From: Reticulitermes speratus
Lineage: Eukaryota; Arthropoda; Insecta; Blattodea; Rhinotermitidae
Reading direction: 5' to 3'
Length of the DNA stretch: 64,000 bases
Assembly: GCA_021186555.1 (NCBI GenBank)
Contig: JAJKFL010000003.1
Coordinates: 39,781,408-39,845,407, forward strand
Made by a program: the position numbers and the translations under genes. Under the pieces are notes generated by a model, which worked only from the letters and a program-made list of their open reading frames with translations, was not told the DNA's origin and ran no database searches. Below, piece by piece: positions 12,359 to 25,181 of the stretch (its first letter is position 1; each line of letters starts with the position of its first letter).

Positions 12359-15300
12359 ATGGCGACGAAGGAAGGGCCGGTGCTTCAACAAATCGAATTA
12401 TCGAGTTTAAATCTTCCGCAACTCATGCAGTTGAAACAGCAATTGGACCAGGTATTCATTACAATGTATGCTGTAAATATGATTCACATTATAATTTGTT
12501 ATCGCAGCGTGCTGTGGGAGTTGTTAGGTATATAAGGGTACATAGTGTCTGAGGATTAGTGGTTTTATGTTTCAGGAGATACACATGTTCCTAGACACAT
12601 CACGAACGTTAAGAATGGCACAGACGAAATTTCAAGATTCAAAGGATTGTTTGGAGAAGATTACATCAGATTCAGAAGGGAAAACAATTATGGTTCCGCT
12701 TACAGGATCGGTATCCTTAATGGACTTAACCAACCCCAAAGTGGCTTAGATGTAAAGTATCGAAATGATAGCCTAAATCACGAATAAGAATATCAGGTGT
12801 TGATTTCTTAATAATTATGTACCAGTATTTCGGCATGATCATCTTCGGATATTTAATAACTTTGTATGGAGTAGTGGTAATGGGCTTTTTTTTTTCATAG
12901 CAACAGCAGATGGTATTAAACATGAAAATTGTCGCCTTTTCTCAGTTATCCAGGAATCACTAGCCCTTGTGTTCCAGCATCTCTCTGCTGTTGAATAATA
13001 AATGTGAGCATTTCTCTGAAACTGAGGCCAAACACCATCTGCCCCAAGTGACTTAATTTTCCCTACCCATGCTAAAAAAATAGATGAAGTTGACCCTTTG
13101 CTTAATTAAGCATCATAGCATGAATACATATTGGGGATTGGAGGTATAACTATTTATTCTTAACCTTGGTACTAAATTACCTCTGTGGAAAGAGCCGTCG
13201 GTACTTATTTGATAGCATGGGTGGGCTTCAGACTACATGTCTTTATAAAAGCACTACTTCCTGTGTATATATGTGTTTGGTGTGATTTTTCTTAAGCACT
13301 TCTTGGAGTTGATGTGTATTGTCATTATTGTCACCCTCTTGATCACACTATGTTGTGTTGCACTTGAGATCCAGAAGTATGTGGTGCTACACTTGTCAAT
13401 TGTGATGTTGACCTCAGCTGCATTCTATTCCAATAAAAAATACTAAATGATAAATGTTAATTTTGAGAAGTGAATTTTTGTGTTGACAAGTAGGTCTTAG
13501 AAAATATTTTTCACCCCTGATTATACTTGTGGTGCCCTTAAAAACAGTGAGTTTTATGCAAATATTATAGTGTATGTAATGCATGTTTGTAGGTTTCTAT
13601 ATGTTATTAAAGATAAGCTGAATACTAACTAAGCAGCACCTTGGATCAGAGTCCTCAGCTAGTTAAGAAATTTCCCACATTTTATAGAACCTGAAAGTTT
13701 ATTACTGCATTCACAAGTGCCTAGTACCTGTCCCTATCTTGAGCCAGATCATTTCAGTCCACGTCTCCCCATCCAGCTTCTTGAAGATCCATTTTAATAT
13801 TCTCCTGCTATCTATGCCTAGGTCTTCCAAGTGGTCTCCCTCAGATCTTGCCACCAAAACCCTGTATGCACCTCTCTTGTCTCCCATATGTGCCACTTAC
13901 CTCGCCTATCTCATTCTTCTTTCCTTGATCACCTGAATAATATTTGGTGAGGAGTACAAATCATAAAGCTCGTCGTTATGTAGTCTTCTCCACTCCCCTG
14001 TTACCGCGTCCTTCTTAGGCCAAAATATCTTCCTCAGCACCCTATCCTTGACACCCTCAACAACAGTGTAGCTTAGCTACCTAAAATTGCACTTGGCTCA
14101 GCTAGGAACAAGCCCTGGTACAAGCTGTAACCACCATAGCCTCTCCTCAGATTACTCTAAATTCAAGGAAAGTATCAAGATGTCATTTCTACAAATTGTT
14201 GCTTTATTTTAAATTGCTCAATTGGAAATTTAAACATGGAAAGAGTCTATAAAACTCACCCCCTACATCAGTTCGGAATCCCGTAGCCTAATATCATAAT
14301 GTTTGTGAGTTACATGCACAAAACACACTAAAAAGACGCCTGATTGGGAAGTCATATTTTTTCATGTGCCAGAATATGTAACTTTTGATTGTAAACAGTG
14401 TTTTAGACTGAAAGTTATTGATTGAATTTAATTTGGTCTGCATCAGTGCAATACAGCCCCAGTTTTAGTCAAAATTCTAAAAAAATTCTGAAATATAACC
14501 AAATAAATTTTACATTTTTTTGAGAAACCATTCCTCCTGCAAAAATGGTACATGATGTAAAGGGATCATACAGAATTTTGTATTAACAGGGTTTATTTGA
14601 AGTATTTTGTATGGCAAAATACAATACTTGTTTAAGAGAAAGCTCTGAGATTATGTTTTATTATGGTTTCTTCCATTTAGTTATATTTTCTTTGACTGTA
14701 GCACAACAGATGTATGTTCCTGGGAGAATAGCTAATGGAAAGTCTGTCATCTTGGACATTGGAACTGGTTATTACATACAGAAGGTAAGTCATATTAAGA
14801 GATGAACCTATGGGTGACTAGAAACGATTATATTGCGTGGTCATTGTAGGGCTTTCTGCCATCTGTTAAGCCACTCAGGTGGAGGAATCAGGCATTTTTC
14901 CTGTCCAGTAAGGCCACAGAAATTTGGACTGCTAGTGGAATAGTCTGTCGCAGGGTTTCCAACCCATGCAGCTCACAGCTACATTTGTAAATTATGTGTA
15001 TGCTATGAAAAAAAACAGTAATTTAGGCAGTTAGGTATACCTGTAAACCAGCCCAAAATAACAGCTGTGGCCCCTTGCCACTCCCCCCCCCCAAAAAAAA
15101 GAGGGGGTGGGGGAGAAAAGTTGGATGTCCCTGATCTATCGCCTTACAAAAAAAAACTTATCCAGATTACATGAGATGGTAGAAATTGTCTCTGTTACAC
15201 ATTCATTCCTGGCACCCCTGTAAAAGCTTTATGTTTTAAGTGTTGAAACCAAAGCAAATAAGAATTTTTTACCATTCCTTTACATTGCTGAATAACACTA

Positions 15301-18300
15301 AATACTACAATTATCCACTGATGCACCAGTTGTGTGTAAAGAATGATTGCAAAAACAGGGATTTGTCAGTTGTAACTGTAGTGCTTGGACAGAGTTTTTT
15401 TGTTTGATTTCTGAAGTATTCCACACATACCCTGCAGAAGTACCCAAAAAAAAAACATCATGGCACTGATTAGGAAGAATTCTTCAATCTAGAAATGAGC
15501 CAGTAGTACAGTTTCTTTTGAGATAACAGATTTGAATGCTGAGCCAGGTAACTTTTCTTGCTTCCACCTCTGCATGCAGAAAGCAACTGCAAATGTACTC
15601 CATCCTTCTAATTGTTAAACTGGTGTTCAGCACAGTACTTCAAGTATAATTTAGAATATAACAGTGCTTGCATAAGTAACATCCAGGATTACTGCAAAAT
15701 AAGGAAGACAAAAGTAAGTACAGTAAAATGCCTTTAATCCGGTGTCTGATAATTTGGAAATCCTGATAATCCGGTGTTTGAGGAGAGTAGTCCCAAGACC
15801 AGAAGGTTTGCTTTTTACCAGAAAAAAGCTTCATCATTGAAACAGGCAGATCTCGGGGACATGTTCAGAAAGACATCCAAGAGTGTCTGTATGTCAACCA
15901 TTGTGGACTCCCTTGGCTCCCATTCCGTCAATGTATTCAGCTATGAAGACTCCAGAAAACACAAAAGGGGACCCTGAACCAGCAGATGAAGGAGCTATTC
16001 AAATGGGATACTTCTTGGGTTAGTTGTACAGCCAAAGTATAGGAAGAGTAACAAAAATTACCTGCAAGAACTTAGGTCAGTATAGGTACCGTCTGATAAT
16101 CTCGATATTTGATAATTCGGCATCTGTCCAGTCCCATGTAAGTTGGTTTAATGGAATTTTGCTTTTGAATGTAAAATCAGGGTGATAGTGGAAACCAGGT
16201 TACTTTCATCCTACATTGTCCCTCCCCATGCCCTTTTTTTAATGTGATGAAAGACGATCATCAGAACTGGATGCATATAGTCATAGCATCCCCTGCAAGT
16301 GGCTGTTATGAGATAATGTATCAATATTATGTTCTTGTTTCAGGATATTGATGGTGCCAAAGATTATTTTAAGCGTAAAGTTACATTTATTGAAGAACAG
16401 ATTGATAAGGTTATGCAGCTCTCTGTGGAGAAGAGTAAACTGAGTAGAGGTATTTATGCATTGTTTAGTTTACAGATTTTGGAAGTGGGTTACCAGGCAC
16501 TGTAGGGTTCTGAAGGTGAAATATTTTGCTCTCTTCTAATGATATTTATATCTCTGCACCTACCTCATAATCTCAACAGCATCCTTGAGTCCTGTCTAAT
16601 ATCTTACACTGAACTGTCCAAGCAGTTTTATACAATTTGTCCTTGTCTCTTTTCAGCTCCCTGGGGAACTTTCACTTTATATAACATATTACATAACATA
16701 CAGATGTTTACATATGTAAAGGTTTCGTCGAATATAGAGTGACCAAACGCATGGCAACATTTGGAGTACATATATTGAAGCCAGTTGTATCTTGGATAGA
16801 AGTGTAAAAAGGAGAGGGTGGTGCCCATGATCTTGTGCCTGGAATTTGTGAAGTCATGTATTTAAAATTAGCTTTGTTCGAAACGTTGTCCACATATCAT
16901 AACACACACAATGAAACCTCATTATTGTGTTCATGCTTGTATTGTTTTCAGCTGTACAGAATTTGTAGCCAGGGTAGTGTTGTCAGAATAGTGAGTAGGC
17001 TATGGGCTGTAAAATCTGAGTTTCAGACCCTGGCAGGGGTAAGAGATTTTTCTTTTCTCTAAAATGTCCAGACCAGTTCTGTGGTCCACCCAGCCTTCTC
17101 CTGAATGGGTACCAGGGGATCTTTCCCCAGGGGTGAAGCAGCCAGGGCATGAGGCTAACTTCTAATCTCTATCTAGTGCAAAGGTTAAGAATGAGTAGTG
17201 CTGTACCTCCACTTCCCCATGTGCTTTGGGGCGTGTGTAGGGAAAACTTCACCATTTACCATACAAAATTTTCTGGTTCCAACTCACATATAACCATGAG
17301 GTTCTCATGTATTCTTTTCTCAAAATTGTTTGTCTATAGCAAACCATATAGGACATTTGCACAAAAGTGGTATTATCCAAAAGGGAACAAAGGAGATGTG
17401 TAATAGAGTCAGGATGCTGTTCTATGGCAGCTGTAGCATAAGCAGTAGGAGGGAGCAAATATGCTGCATGAGAACCATCTTTCTTTCTAAAAACATGAGT
17501 TTGTAACGGTGGGAAACACAGAACAATCTGCACTCTACAACTGCTTGTAACCAACTAACCCAACACGCCTCTAGTACCACTTGCAGATGACTCCAGATAG
17601 AGGGACTGAAATTAGTTCCTTGTGCAGTGCTTTAGGAATGTAAATGGGCTGTACAAGTAGCTGCCTGAATCCCTTCATTTCTGAAAGCTGTATATTGATG
17701 TGTTAGTTCATAAACAGGAAGACAGGATGTCTGTTTGTGAAACTGTGAATGTAAACAACAGCCTTTGAAGTTGTGAAGTTGGTTTTTCATTCCCTGGTCA
17801 CTAATTTGGTCTGCCATGCTTATTGTTCTATACTGCATGTAGTGATGCTTTTCATTAATGTCAAGAGCATTGGACCTGTAACACGTTGTATGTTCTGTGA
17901 TTGTAATTTCTTCCTTTACAACAGACAGTCCACTCAAGCACTTGAGATTTACCATGTGTTTACTGTCTTTCATCACATAATTCAACAACATTGCAAAATT
18001 TGGGCCCAACAAGATCATAAACCATCATTATAGTTTTAAAACTTGCATAGACTTACCATACACCATTGTGAAGAAACTAAATTGTACGGTATGGTAATAC
18101 GTAAATTTTTGTACCTGAAAACCAAGCAAGTGAAAAAATACTGTACATAGTACAGATACACTACAATCTGAGTATGAGGACTTAGTGGGTAGTTCAAATT
18201 TAAACGAAAATTTAGTTCCCTTTCAAGCACAAATTAACTTGTATGAACGTGCTTGGTGAACTTATTCGGGCTAATCGTCGCATAACTGTTCTTGAACTGC

Positions 18301-21300
18301 CACAGGAAGTAGGAATTAATGTAGGGAGTGTTGAAGAAACTCTGCACAACGAGTTGAAAGTCAGTAAAGTGAGCGCAAGGTGGGTCTCACGGCTCCTGTC
18401 ACCAGAGCACAGGGAAAGGCATTTAGTGGCCGTTACTCAACTTTTGCAACAATACGAGAGAGAAGGAGCCGAATTTTTTGACTCAATTGTGACCTGTGAT
18501 GAGACCTGGGTCCACTACTTCACTCCTGAATCAAAAAGAGCAAGCAAGCAGTACAAACACACTCATTCTCCACCCCCCAAAAAAGCGAAAGCAATCGTGA
18601 TAATGACTGCTGTGTTCTGGGATTCAAAGGGTATCATCATTCACCTGGACTTTCTCACTGGTCAAAAAACCATCAATGCGCAGTACTATTCAACTCTCCT
18701 GAATGAAAGAATGAAGTCAGCAATCCGCTCAAAGTGAAGAAAAAGGCAGGATTCAGTTTGCTTCCTCCAGGACAACGTTCGTCCTCACAGTGCGGCTTTA
18801 ACGATGGCAACTCTACTGAAACTGAAGTGGGATATCCTGCCTCATCCACTGTACAGTCCAGACTTAGCTCCATCTGATTATCATTTGTTTGGACCAATGA
18901 AGAGGGTTTTAGGAGGCAAGAGATTCTGGAATAATGATGAGGTCATTGCAGCTGTGCAAAGTTGGATACACAAGCAACCGAAAACCTTCTTTGAAACTGG
19001 AATTAAGAAGTTTCCAGAATGTTGGCACAACATGGACTAAATTGAAAAGTAGTGTGTAAGACTTTTCCATTTTATTGTGAATAAATTTTTAGAAACGAAT
19101 TCTCGTTTAAATTTGAATGACCTTAGTACAAAATTCATAAAAGTGCTTATTGCAACATCTGCAATATCTGAAAATGGCTGAATACAAAATTTTCACGTTT
19201 GTTTTGTAACTTCTAATCATGTTAAAAGTTTAAGAAACCAACATATGCACTATATTCTTACAAGTAAGTCAATTACCCCTACATATGTTTCGGCTTCAAC
19301 AAGCCATCCTCAGGGGGTCAAAGTTCTACATATGCTTGGCATCCATTAGTTCAATTTTAAACACCTCGTACATCAACATCCTATGAGTGGATGTGAGGAG
19401 CCTTTTCTGGCTGACTGATCAGCTATTACATTTCCATCAATTCCCATGTGTCCCAGCACCAATACGAGTTGGATTCTGTTATGTTCTGCCAGTTTCACTA
19501 GGGATTGATGGCATTCCCAGACTAATTTGGAATTTATCTGGAAGATGTCAAGGGCCTTGATGGCTGCCTGACTGTCAGAAAAAATATAGATGTTCCTACC
19601 TGTGTAGCCCTGTGTGTGAATGGCTTGTGGTATGCATATCTTGGAAGCAACCTGTCAGACCCCATCTGTAGGATGGGTTCATGCTCCATATTCCAAGATT
19701 TTTTGGTGTGACCAAAGTTAGTGGATTTAGGTTTCCACTGTTGGTTACACATTAGCCTGTATATCCCTGCCTGGGCCTCCGTCTCAGTCATCACATGAAG
19801 AGGAGGAAGTCCCAGGAGGACCTCCATTGCAGTTGTTGGGGTCATCTTCATTGCCCCTGTAATAGCCAGACAGGCTAATCTCTGTATCTTACTGAGCTCT
19901 ATCTTGCTGACATCGTATCTGACCCTCAGCCACCAAACCTTGGAGCCGTAGGTCAATACAGGCCTGATCACCATGGTGTGGATCCAATGCACCACCCTGG
20001 GTTTCAGACCCCAGGTTTTACCAAATGTGCCCTTACAGGTCCAAGAAAAGCCCTGTAGGCCTTATTCATCACATTTTTCAGCTGTGCCTTCCATGTCAAT
20101 CCCTTGTCCAGAATCAGTCCAAGGTATTTGACCTTGGTAGTCAGCTGCAAAGTGTGTCCGGAGAGGGTTGGCTTCTTTAGGTCCCTTAAATCTCTCTTCT
20201 GGGTGAATGTTACTATCACCGTCTTTTGTGGATTGGTAGACATCTGTGTCCTATCACACCACTGTTGTACCTGCTCAAAGCCTCCTGTAGAAGCTCTGAG
20301 ACAGCGTTCGGGAATTTTCCGCAGATAAGGATAGCAATGTCATCTGCATATCCCAGTGTATATTAGCCATTCCCATTGAGTCGTCCTATGAGTTTGTCCA
20401 CAACCAGGCTCCACAGCAGAGGCAATAGAATGCCCCCCCTGCAAACAGCCCCTGGCCGCAGATCCCTCCAGAGTTTCTCCTGCAAGCGTGGCTGTGATTT
20501 TCCTGCTGCCCAGCATGGAGCCGATCCAACGACAGATCGTGTCTCCAAGCCCATGCCATTTGGCAGCCATTGTTATGATGTCAAATGAGGTGCTATCAGA
20601 AGCTGTCTCAATATCTAGGAAAGATCCAAGTGTAATTTCCTGTTTTCCATTGCTTCCTCTATATGTGTGATCACATGATGCAGTGCAGTTTCAGTGGACT
20701 TCCCTGGTTGGTGGACAAATTGGTATCAATGTAGGGGATGTAGTCCCAAAATCTCGTCCCTAATATGCCTGTCCACCAATTTTTTCATCGTTTTCAGCAT
20801 GAAGGACAATAGACTAATAGGACGATATGCCTTAGCCTCGGTATAGTTGGCCTGCCCGGGTTTAGGGATATACGGCACAGATGAGTCGTTAAGTGTTTGA
20901 CTCGTTGTTGCAAGAGAGCAGGTACAATTCCATCAGTCCCTGCCGATTTAAATGGTTTGAATGCGCCAATTGCCCATCTTATTTATACTGGTCAGTGACC
21001 TTTGTAGACAGTTCCCAGTCCTCCCTGTGAGCAGCAAATGCTCTCAGGTTTTGGCTGCCCCTGTCCTTCCAAGGTTACTTCTTCTCCAGCAGACCCTGGA
21101 AAATTAATCTGTATAGTTCCCTCAGGGTCTCTTCTTCCAGATTGTGTGTATCGGCCATCAAGTAGTTTAATAGATTCCACCCTGTTGGCCAACTGACTGG
21201 CCATAATCCTCATGAGTCTGGCCTTGTCAGGTACATCCTCGATCCCCTGACAGTAGTCTTTCCAAGAGGACCGTTTGGCTTTTCTAATCTCTTTGTTGTA

Positions 21301-22895
21301 ACAGGTGAGGGCCATCTTATATGATTCCCATTCACCTGTCCTTTTAGCTTGAATAAAAAGCCATCCTGTTGAAGCTTTAAGGCGGCTCAACTCTTTGTTC
21401 CACTGAGGAACTGTCCTTGGCGAGAGAGCCACCCTGGCTGGACAGTTTTGGTGATAGGACGAGAGGATGGCCTGTTGCAACATGTCAACAGCCAGCTCTT
21501 CATCCCGCACCGAGTGTATAACTCTTAGTACACCCCTAGATTTACCTTTAGGACTTCCCGACAGGATTCCCGATTGGTTCTCTTGGGGGTTGTGATATGT
21601 GAGCCTGTTAACTTCCAGGTCACCCACTTGAGACAATATGTACCTCTGGTCTGACAAAGAGATTTCATCAGATACATGCCAATTAGTCACCAGGTCCCTT
21701 ATCTTGTCAGTCCCTAATGTCAAATCTATAACCTCCTTCCTATTACTAATTACAAAAGTAGGCTCGTTACCTTTATTAAGAATACCGAGATTTGTACTAA
21801 CCAAATATTCCATTAAGCATTCTCCTCATGGATTGATGTCCATGCTCCCCCATATAATGTGGTGTGCATCGGCATCAGATCCAACTATGAACTGCAGTTT
21901 ATTCCTACTGCAGTAGTCAAATTCCCTTAACCCCTTTGACGGGGGTGGTTCATCTGAATCATAGGAGGAGGTATGCCGAGGTAACAATAAGCTCCCACTT
22001 GCTCCCTCCTCTAATGTAAGTCACCCTCACTGTCGGCACATACCTAGAACAGAGCTCTGACAGTGGAAAGGCATGAACTGTGTTCCTGATAAAAATGCAG
22101 GATCTAGGAGCAATACCGGGTCCAGCAGAAAACTGTTCCCCTTATGTTGCGTAACCCCCTTATTCGGTCCCCATAAGCTCACGGTACCTGAATGAGTGCT
22201 ATAACTATCTCCCCTGTAACAAGTTTTTGGTAAAGGAGTGCCATCACCGCCTTGCTATGGTGCAGATTAATTTGAATAAATTACATTTTTTGGACATCTT
22301 ATGCCCATTTGTCCTTGATGTTTGTCAGATACTCAATATCCCTAGGTTTGCTGGGAATACCAGCTCCCTGGGGTGGTTCGCCAGATTGGCTGGCCCCCTG
22401 TTGAGCACAACTAGGCAGGTCCTGTACCACGGCATCCCTGCTTTTGATAGGTTTTTTATTTTATGTTTTCTGCATAATAGTCACCACCCTCAGAGCCCCT
22501 TACGAGTGGAAGGCATAAATACAACGGTGCTGCCTGGTGCCCCGAGGGGATCGTTAACGACACTTCTATCACTACCCTAGTGCCATGCAGCCCTTGGCAC
22601 AGTGCCTCACACCTTGGCTTGGGTGAACCATTGTCCCTGTTGGCCACCTATAAATGTTACACCCCTCCGCAACAGGGACGCCAGAGGTTGGATTTTGGAG
22701 GGGAAACGTAGTCTAAAAACTGGAATTCTTTCATGGTCATTTGAATAATAATGTATCACTGATACTTAATTGTTCAGATTTATTTGTTCACAACCCATGA
22801 AATTGCATGAATACAATCTGTTCACAGTTGTGGCCCAGAAGATACAGCTGAAGCAGCAATCACTGTTAAGCAGTGAACAGCAGCAGAGCCAATAG
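12359..22895 (+). CDS. PFDN5: Prefoldin subunit 5, 5 exons
   Basis: Five plus-strand exons join in phase: 12359-12451, 12576-12710, 14710-14784, 16344-16449 and 22828-22895 (stop TAG). They encode about 158 aa; human PFDN5 has 154. Recognisable strings are LNLPQLMQLKQQLDQ (helix 1), DSKDCLEKI, MVPLTGS joined to MYVPGRI, and DIGTGYYIQK followed by AKDYFKRKVTFI (second helix). The protein is an alpha-type subunit of the hexameric prefoldin chaperone, which hands nascent actin and tubulin to the CCT chaperonin in the cytosol; two terminal coiled-coil helices grip the substrate. The start codon sits in AAGATGGCG. The last exon lies 6.4 kb away, beyond a SINE, a mariner and a LINE in intron 4. It is accepted because the split codon (G|TT) and the coiled-coil-like VAQKIQLKQQ both fit. 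The C-terminus SSEQQQSQ is not conserved, so exon 5 is the least certain. Confidence 0.93.
13690..14085 (-). mobile_element. 3' fragment of a LINE (C-terminal ORF end)
   Basis: The minus frames contain VLRKIFWPKK, GEWRRLHNDELYDLYSSPN, VIKERRMRWARHVAHMG and GAYRVLVARSEG, the standard C-terminal ending of a widespread insect non-LTR retrotransposon ORF2. The usual ending GRPRRRWEDNI.MDL is scrambled by small changes. It sits antisense in PFDN5 intron 2, is 5'-truncated and looks old. Confidence 0.75.
15721..16164. mobile_element. Tigger-type non-autonomous element, copy 1 (about 440 bp)
   Basis: It starts CAGTAAAATGCCTTTAATCC after a TA and ends with the inverted counterpart GGTTTAATGGAATTTTGCT. 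Inside are degraded coding remnants (TPENTK-like, then DPEPADEG). Three more copies lie at 23208, 36113 and 39581. It is in PFDN5 intron 3. Confidence 0.75.
16965..17265 (+). mobile_element. tRNA-derived SINE, diverged copy
   Basis: The head (GCCAGGGTAGTGTTGTCAG... to GAGTTTCAGACCCTGGC) keeps the outline of polymerase III A and B boxes. The body (GTGCAAAGGTTAAGAATGAG, GCTGTACCTCCACTTCCCC) matches the copies at 50735 and 56345. It lies in PFDN5 intron 4. Confidence 0.6.
18184..19124 (+). mobile_element. mariner transposon, internally shortened
   Basis: The ends carry inverted GTTCAAATTTAAACGA and CGTTTAAATTTGAATGA. Two frames, 18243-18737 and 18804-19040, encode a mariner transposase. The first catalytic Asp is in CDETWVHYF; the second is in CFLQDNVRPHSA, read in a different frame between the two long ones; the third is in YSPDLAPSDYHLF, giving the mariner DD34D arrangement. 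At about 940 bp it is shorter than the usual 1.3 kb, and most of the N-terminal helix-turn-helix is missing. A frame change near 18735 breaks the gene. It is in PFDN5 intron 4. Confidence 0.88.
19275..19318 (-). repeat. Hammerhead-like hairpin, copy 3, in a LINE 3' UTR
   Basis: On the minus strand: ACCCC, CTGAGGA, T, GGCTT-GTTG-AAGCC, GAA, ACATATGT, A, GGGGT. Helix I is five base pairs and all core positions are intact. It begins about 55 bases after the stop codon of the RNase-H-bearing LINE at 19325-22690, in the same orientation. Confidence 0.6.
19325..22690 (-). mobile_element. Old LINE with endonuclease, RT and RNase H remnants (LOA/R1/I-like)
   Basis: Minus-strand remnants follow the order of a LINE ORF2. 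Endonuclease pieces lie at about 21800-22270 (QINLHHSKAV, ALIQ.PW, YMGEHGHQS). An inter-domain and RT N-terminal part follows at 20992-21813 (DLTLGTDKIRDLVTNWHVSD, SPRTVPQWNKEL), then RT remnants near 19990-20900 (VKYLGLILDKGLTWK), VLTYGSKVWWLR with IQRLACLAITGAM, and RNase H at 19373-19590 (IYIFSDSQAAIKAL, ADQSARKGSSHPLIG). Many frame changes make it long dead. The RNase H domain points to the LOA/R1/I side of the non-LTR tree. It lies antisense in PFDN5 intron 4, with a hairpin repeat at its 3' end. Confidence 0.85.
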
Positions 22896-22963
22896 CAGGA
22901 TGCTGCCAGATCTTAACCATCATCACTTTACCATGGCTCATCTTGTGCACAAATGTAAGCTGA

Positions 22964-22969
22964 AATAAA
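22964..22969 (+). terminator. Putative PFDN5 polyadenylation signal
   Basis: AATAAA lies 69 bases after the PFDN5 stop codon. No other canonical signal is closer. The cleavage site is not determined. Confidence 0.55.
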
Positions 22970-23207
22970 GAAAAGGTTTTCACCAGTAATGTGGGCAGAA
23001 CATAAAAATTTGGTTTATGAAAAGAGTATTCGTTCAGCACGTTGTGGTGTATTATACACTCTTCAAATCTCACTTTGTGAACACCTTCACTGCTAGCATT
23101 ATCAAAGCCGATAAATGTTTAAGTTCAGAACATATTGTTTATTTTTGCCTTTAAAATCTTCATGTATCATAGAGTTTAATTTCTTAAATAATTTAATGTT
23201 CTAAGTA

Positions 23208-23653
23208 CAGCAAAATTCCATTAATCCGATTCACATGGGACTGAACAGGTACAAAATTATTCCAGATTATCAGATGGTACCTATACTGACCTAAGTTCTT
23301 GCAGGTAATTTTTGTTACTGCTCCTATACTTTGGCTGTACAACTAACCCAAGAAGTATTCCATTTGGCTATCTCCATCTGCTGGTTCAGGGTCCTCTTTT
23401 GTGTTTTCTGGAGTCTTCAGAGCTGAATACATTGACAGAATAGGAGCCAAGGGTCAAGAGATACCACAATCGTTGACGTACAGACATTCTTGGATGTCTT
23501 TCTGAACATGTCCCCCGAGATCTGCCTGTTTCACTGATGAAGCTTTCTTTTTCTGGTAAAAAGCAAACCTTCTGACCTTGGGAGTACTCTTCTCAAGTGC
23601 TGGATTATAAGGATTTCCAAATTATAACATGTTGGATTAATGGAATTTTGCTG
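23208..23653. mobile_element. Tigger-type non-autonomous element, copy 2 (inverted)
   Basis: It starts CAGCAAAATTCCATTAATCC after a TA and ends GGATTAATGGAATTTTGCTG: near-perfect 20-bp inverted ends. The interior is the reverse complement of the 15721 copy. It lies just past the PFDN5 3' UTR. Confidence 0.82.
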
Positions 23654-25181
23654 TTTTAAAAACTTGGTTGTAGCATTTTTTTTAAGTGTTTGTTTAATTT
23701 ATGTTTCTTCTTTGAAAAAATACACTATATTCATATATTTTTTTTACCCTTTCCCATCTTCAAAATGATGAATATATTTTCATTTTCATTTCCTGCTGTC
23801 AGGTGTAAGCAGTGGTATTTGAAGAATTAGAAATGCTGACAAAATACAGGCCATCATACATCTTCAGAGCCAAAAAAAATCATGTTATGATTAATAATAA
23901 TTGGAAATATTAGAAAAATATGGGTATTAGCCTTTTAGTTCTGAGAGTAATGTAAAAATATTAAACAGGCAAGTTCAGTCATCCAGGTTTTTGGGCATTT
24001 TCATGTTCTTCCTGTATTTTTTTTTGGTCATCTTCACAGTATATTTAATGTTCTATAATTGTTTGCAAGACTGAATATTAGAACCAGTTAGTTATGAATG
24101 TTTAACAAGAATATGCTCAGAGAAAAGCATGATTTCTGGTTATTATATTTCCAACATAAACACTTTTAGTAACAAAAAATAGTTTACTTATTATTATATC
24201 CTAATTTTTATCTTATTAAATCATCAGTGCATTGTAGTGGAATTCTTCAGGCATAGGATCATCAGACGTCCACTGTTCATAGGAATCCTGTTTGATTTCA
24301 TTCATCAATACAAAATTTACTAATAGAAAGCCTTAAAATTCACTGTATATTTGTGATTGTCAGCGCAGAAGGAACTGAATTAAAACCACGCTGTTTTTTG
24401 CACACTGATTTACTGATGACAAGTCAGGGACAAAAGCTATGAAAATGGGTTAAGTCCTGAGGTGGTAAGACAGTTCATGTTTGGAGAGGCTAGAAGATGA
24501 ATATCCCACCATGTATGCCACTTTTAAGTAAAATACATAGGTGGTATGAAGCTGTATTATTAGTGAACACCCAAAATCTAACAATTATGTTCTGAGACTG
24601 TTCTGGTTAACCCGTACATGTTATTTGACCAGTTAAGTGACCAAGTCAGATAAATATGCTATAGTTTAAAGTAAGAGGCAGGACAATAAAGAGGCTACTA
24701 GTGATTGTAAAATCATAACATAAACATTATTCATGCATGCCAATGTTACTTAAAGCTACGATCACTGTGCATATAGAAAAATTGTATTTAAGTAAGGAGT
24801 GTTGCTGTTTGCAGAGGACATGTCCACCACATTTGCCGCACTGTGTCCGTTCTTCATACGGGTAACATTATATACATGTACTATATGCAGAACCAGATTT
24901 GCTCCCCAAGTTTCTCTGGAGTTGGCAGTAGTGCACTGTGTACAGTGAATGGCACAGTGCAGTCCTTCAGCACACAACTGCCGTAAACTGCAGCATGGTG
25001 AAGAGCAAACTTGCTCTGTAGCACTTAAGTGACAGAAGAGTGGGAGAGGTGTAGTAGTGAGGGCTTTAATTTTCATGTTCAGTGTTGCAGCAATTTATTT
25101 GGTCCATATTCCAGGTACCAGTATAATACCGAAGCAAAGACTGTTAATTGAGAGGTTGTTAAGAAAGATTTTTAGCACTTA
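23654..25181. other. Intergenic, no gene recognised
   Basis: AT-rich DNA between PFDN5 and the Tigger element. I see no exon, RNA gene or clear repeat ends. Confidence 0.5.

Noticed and set aside
17632-18018. 128-codon open frame on the minus strand in PFDN5 intron 4
   Set aside because: No domain, no family resemblance, no splice-framed partners; composition looks like chance open frame.
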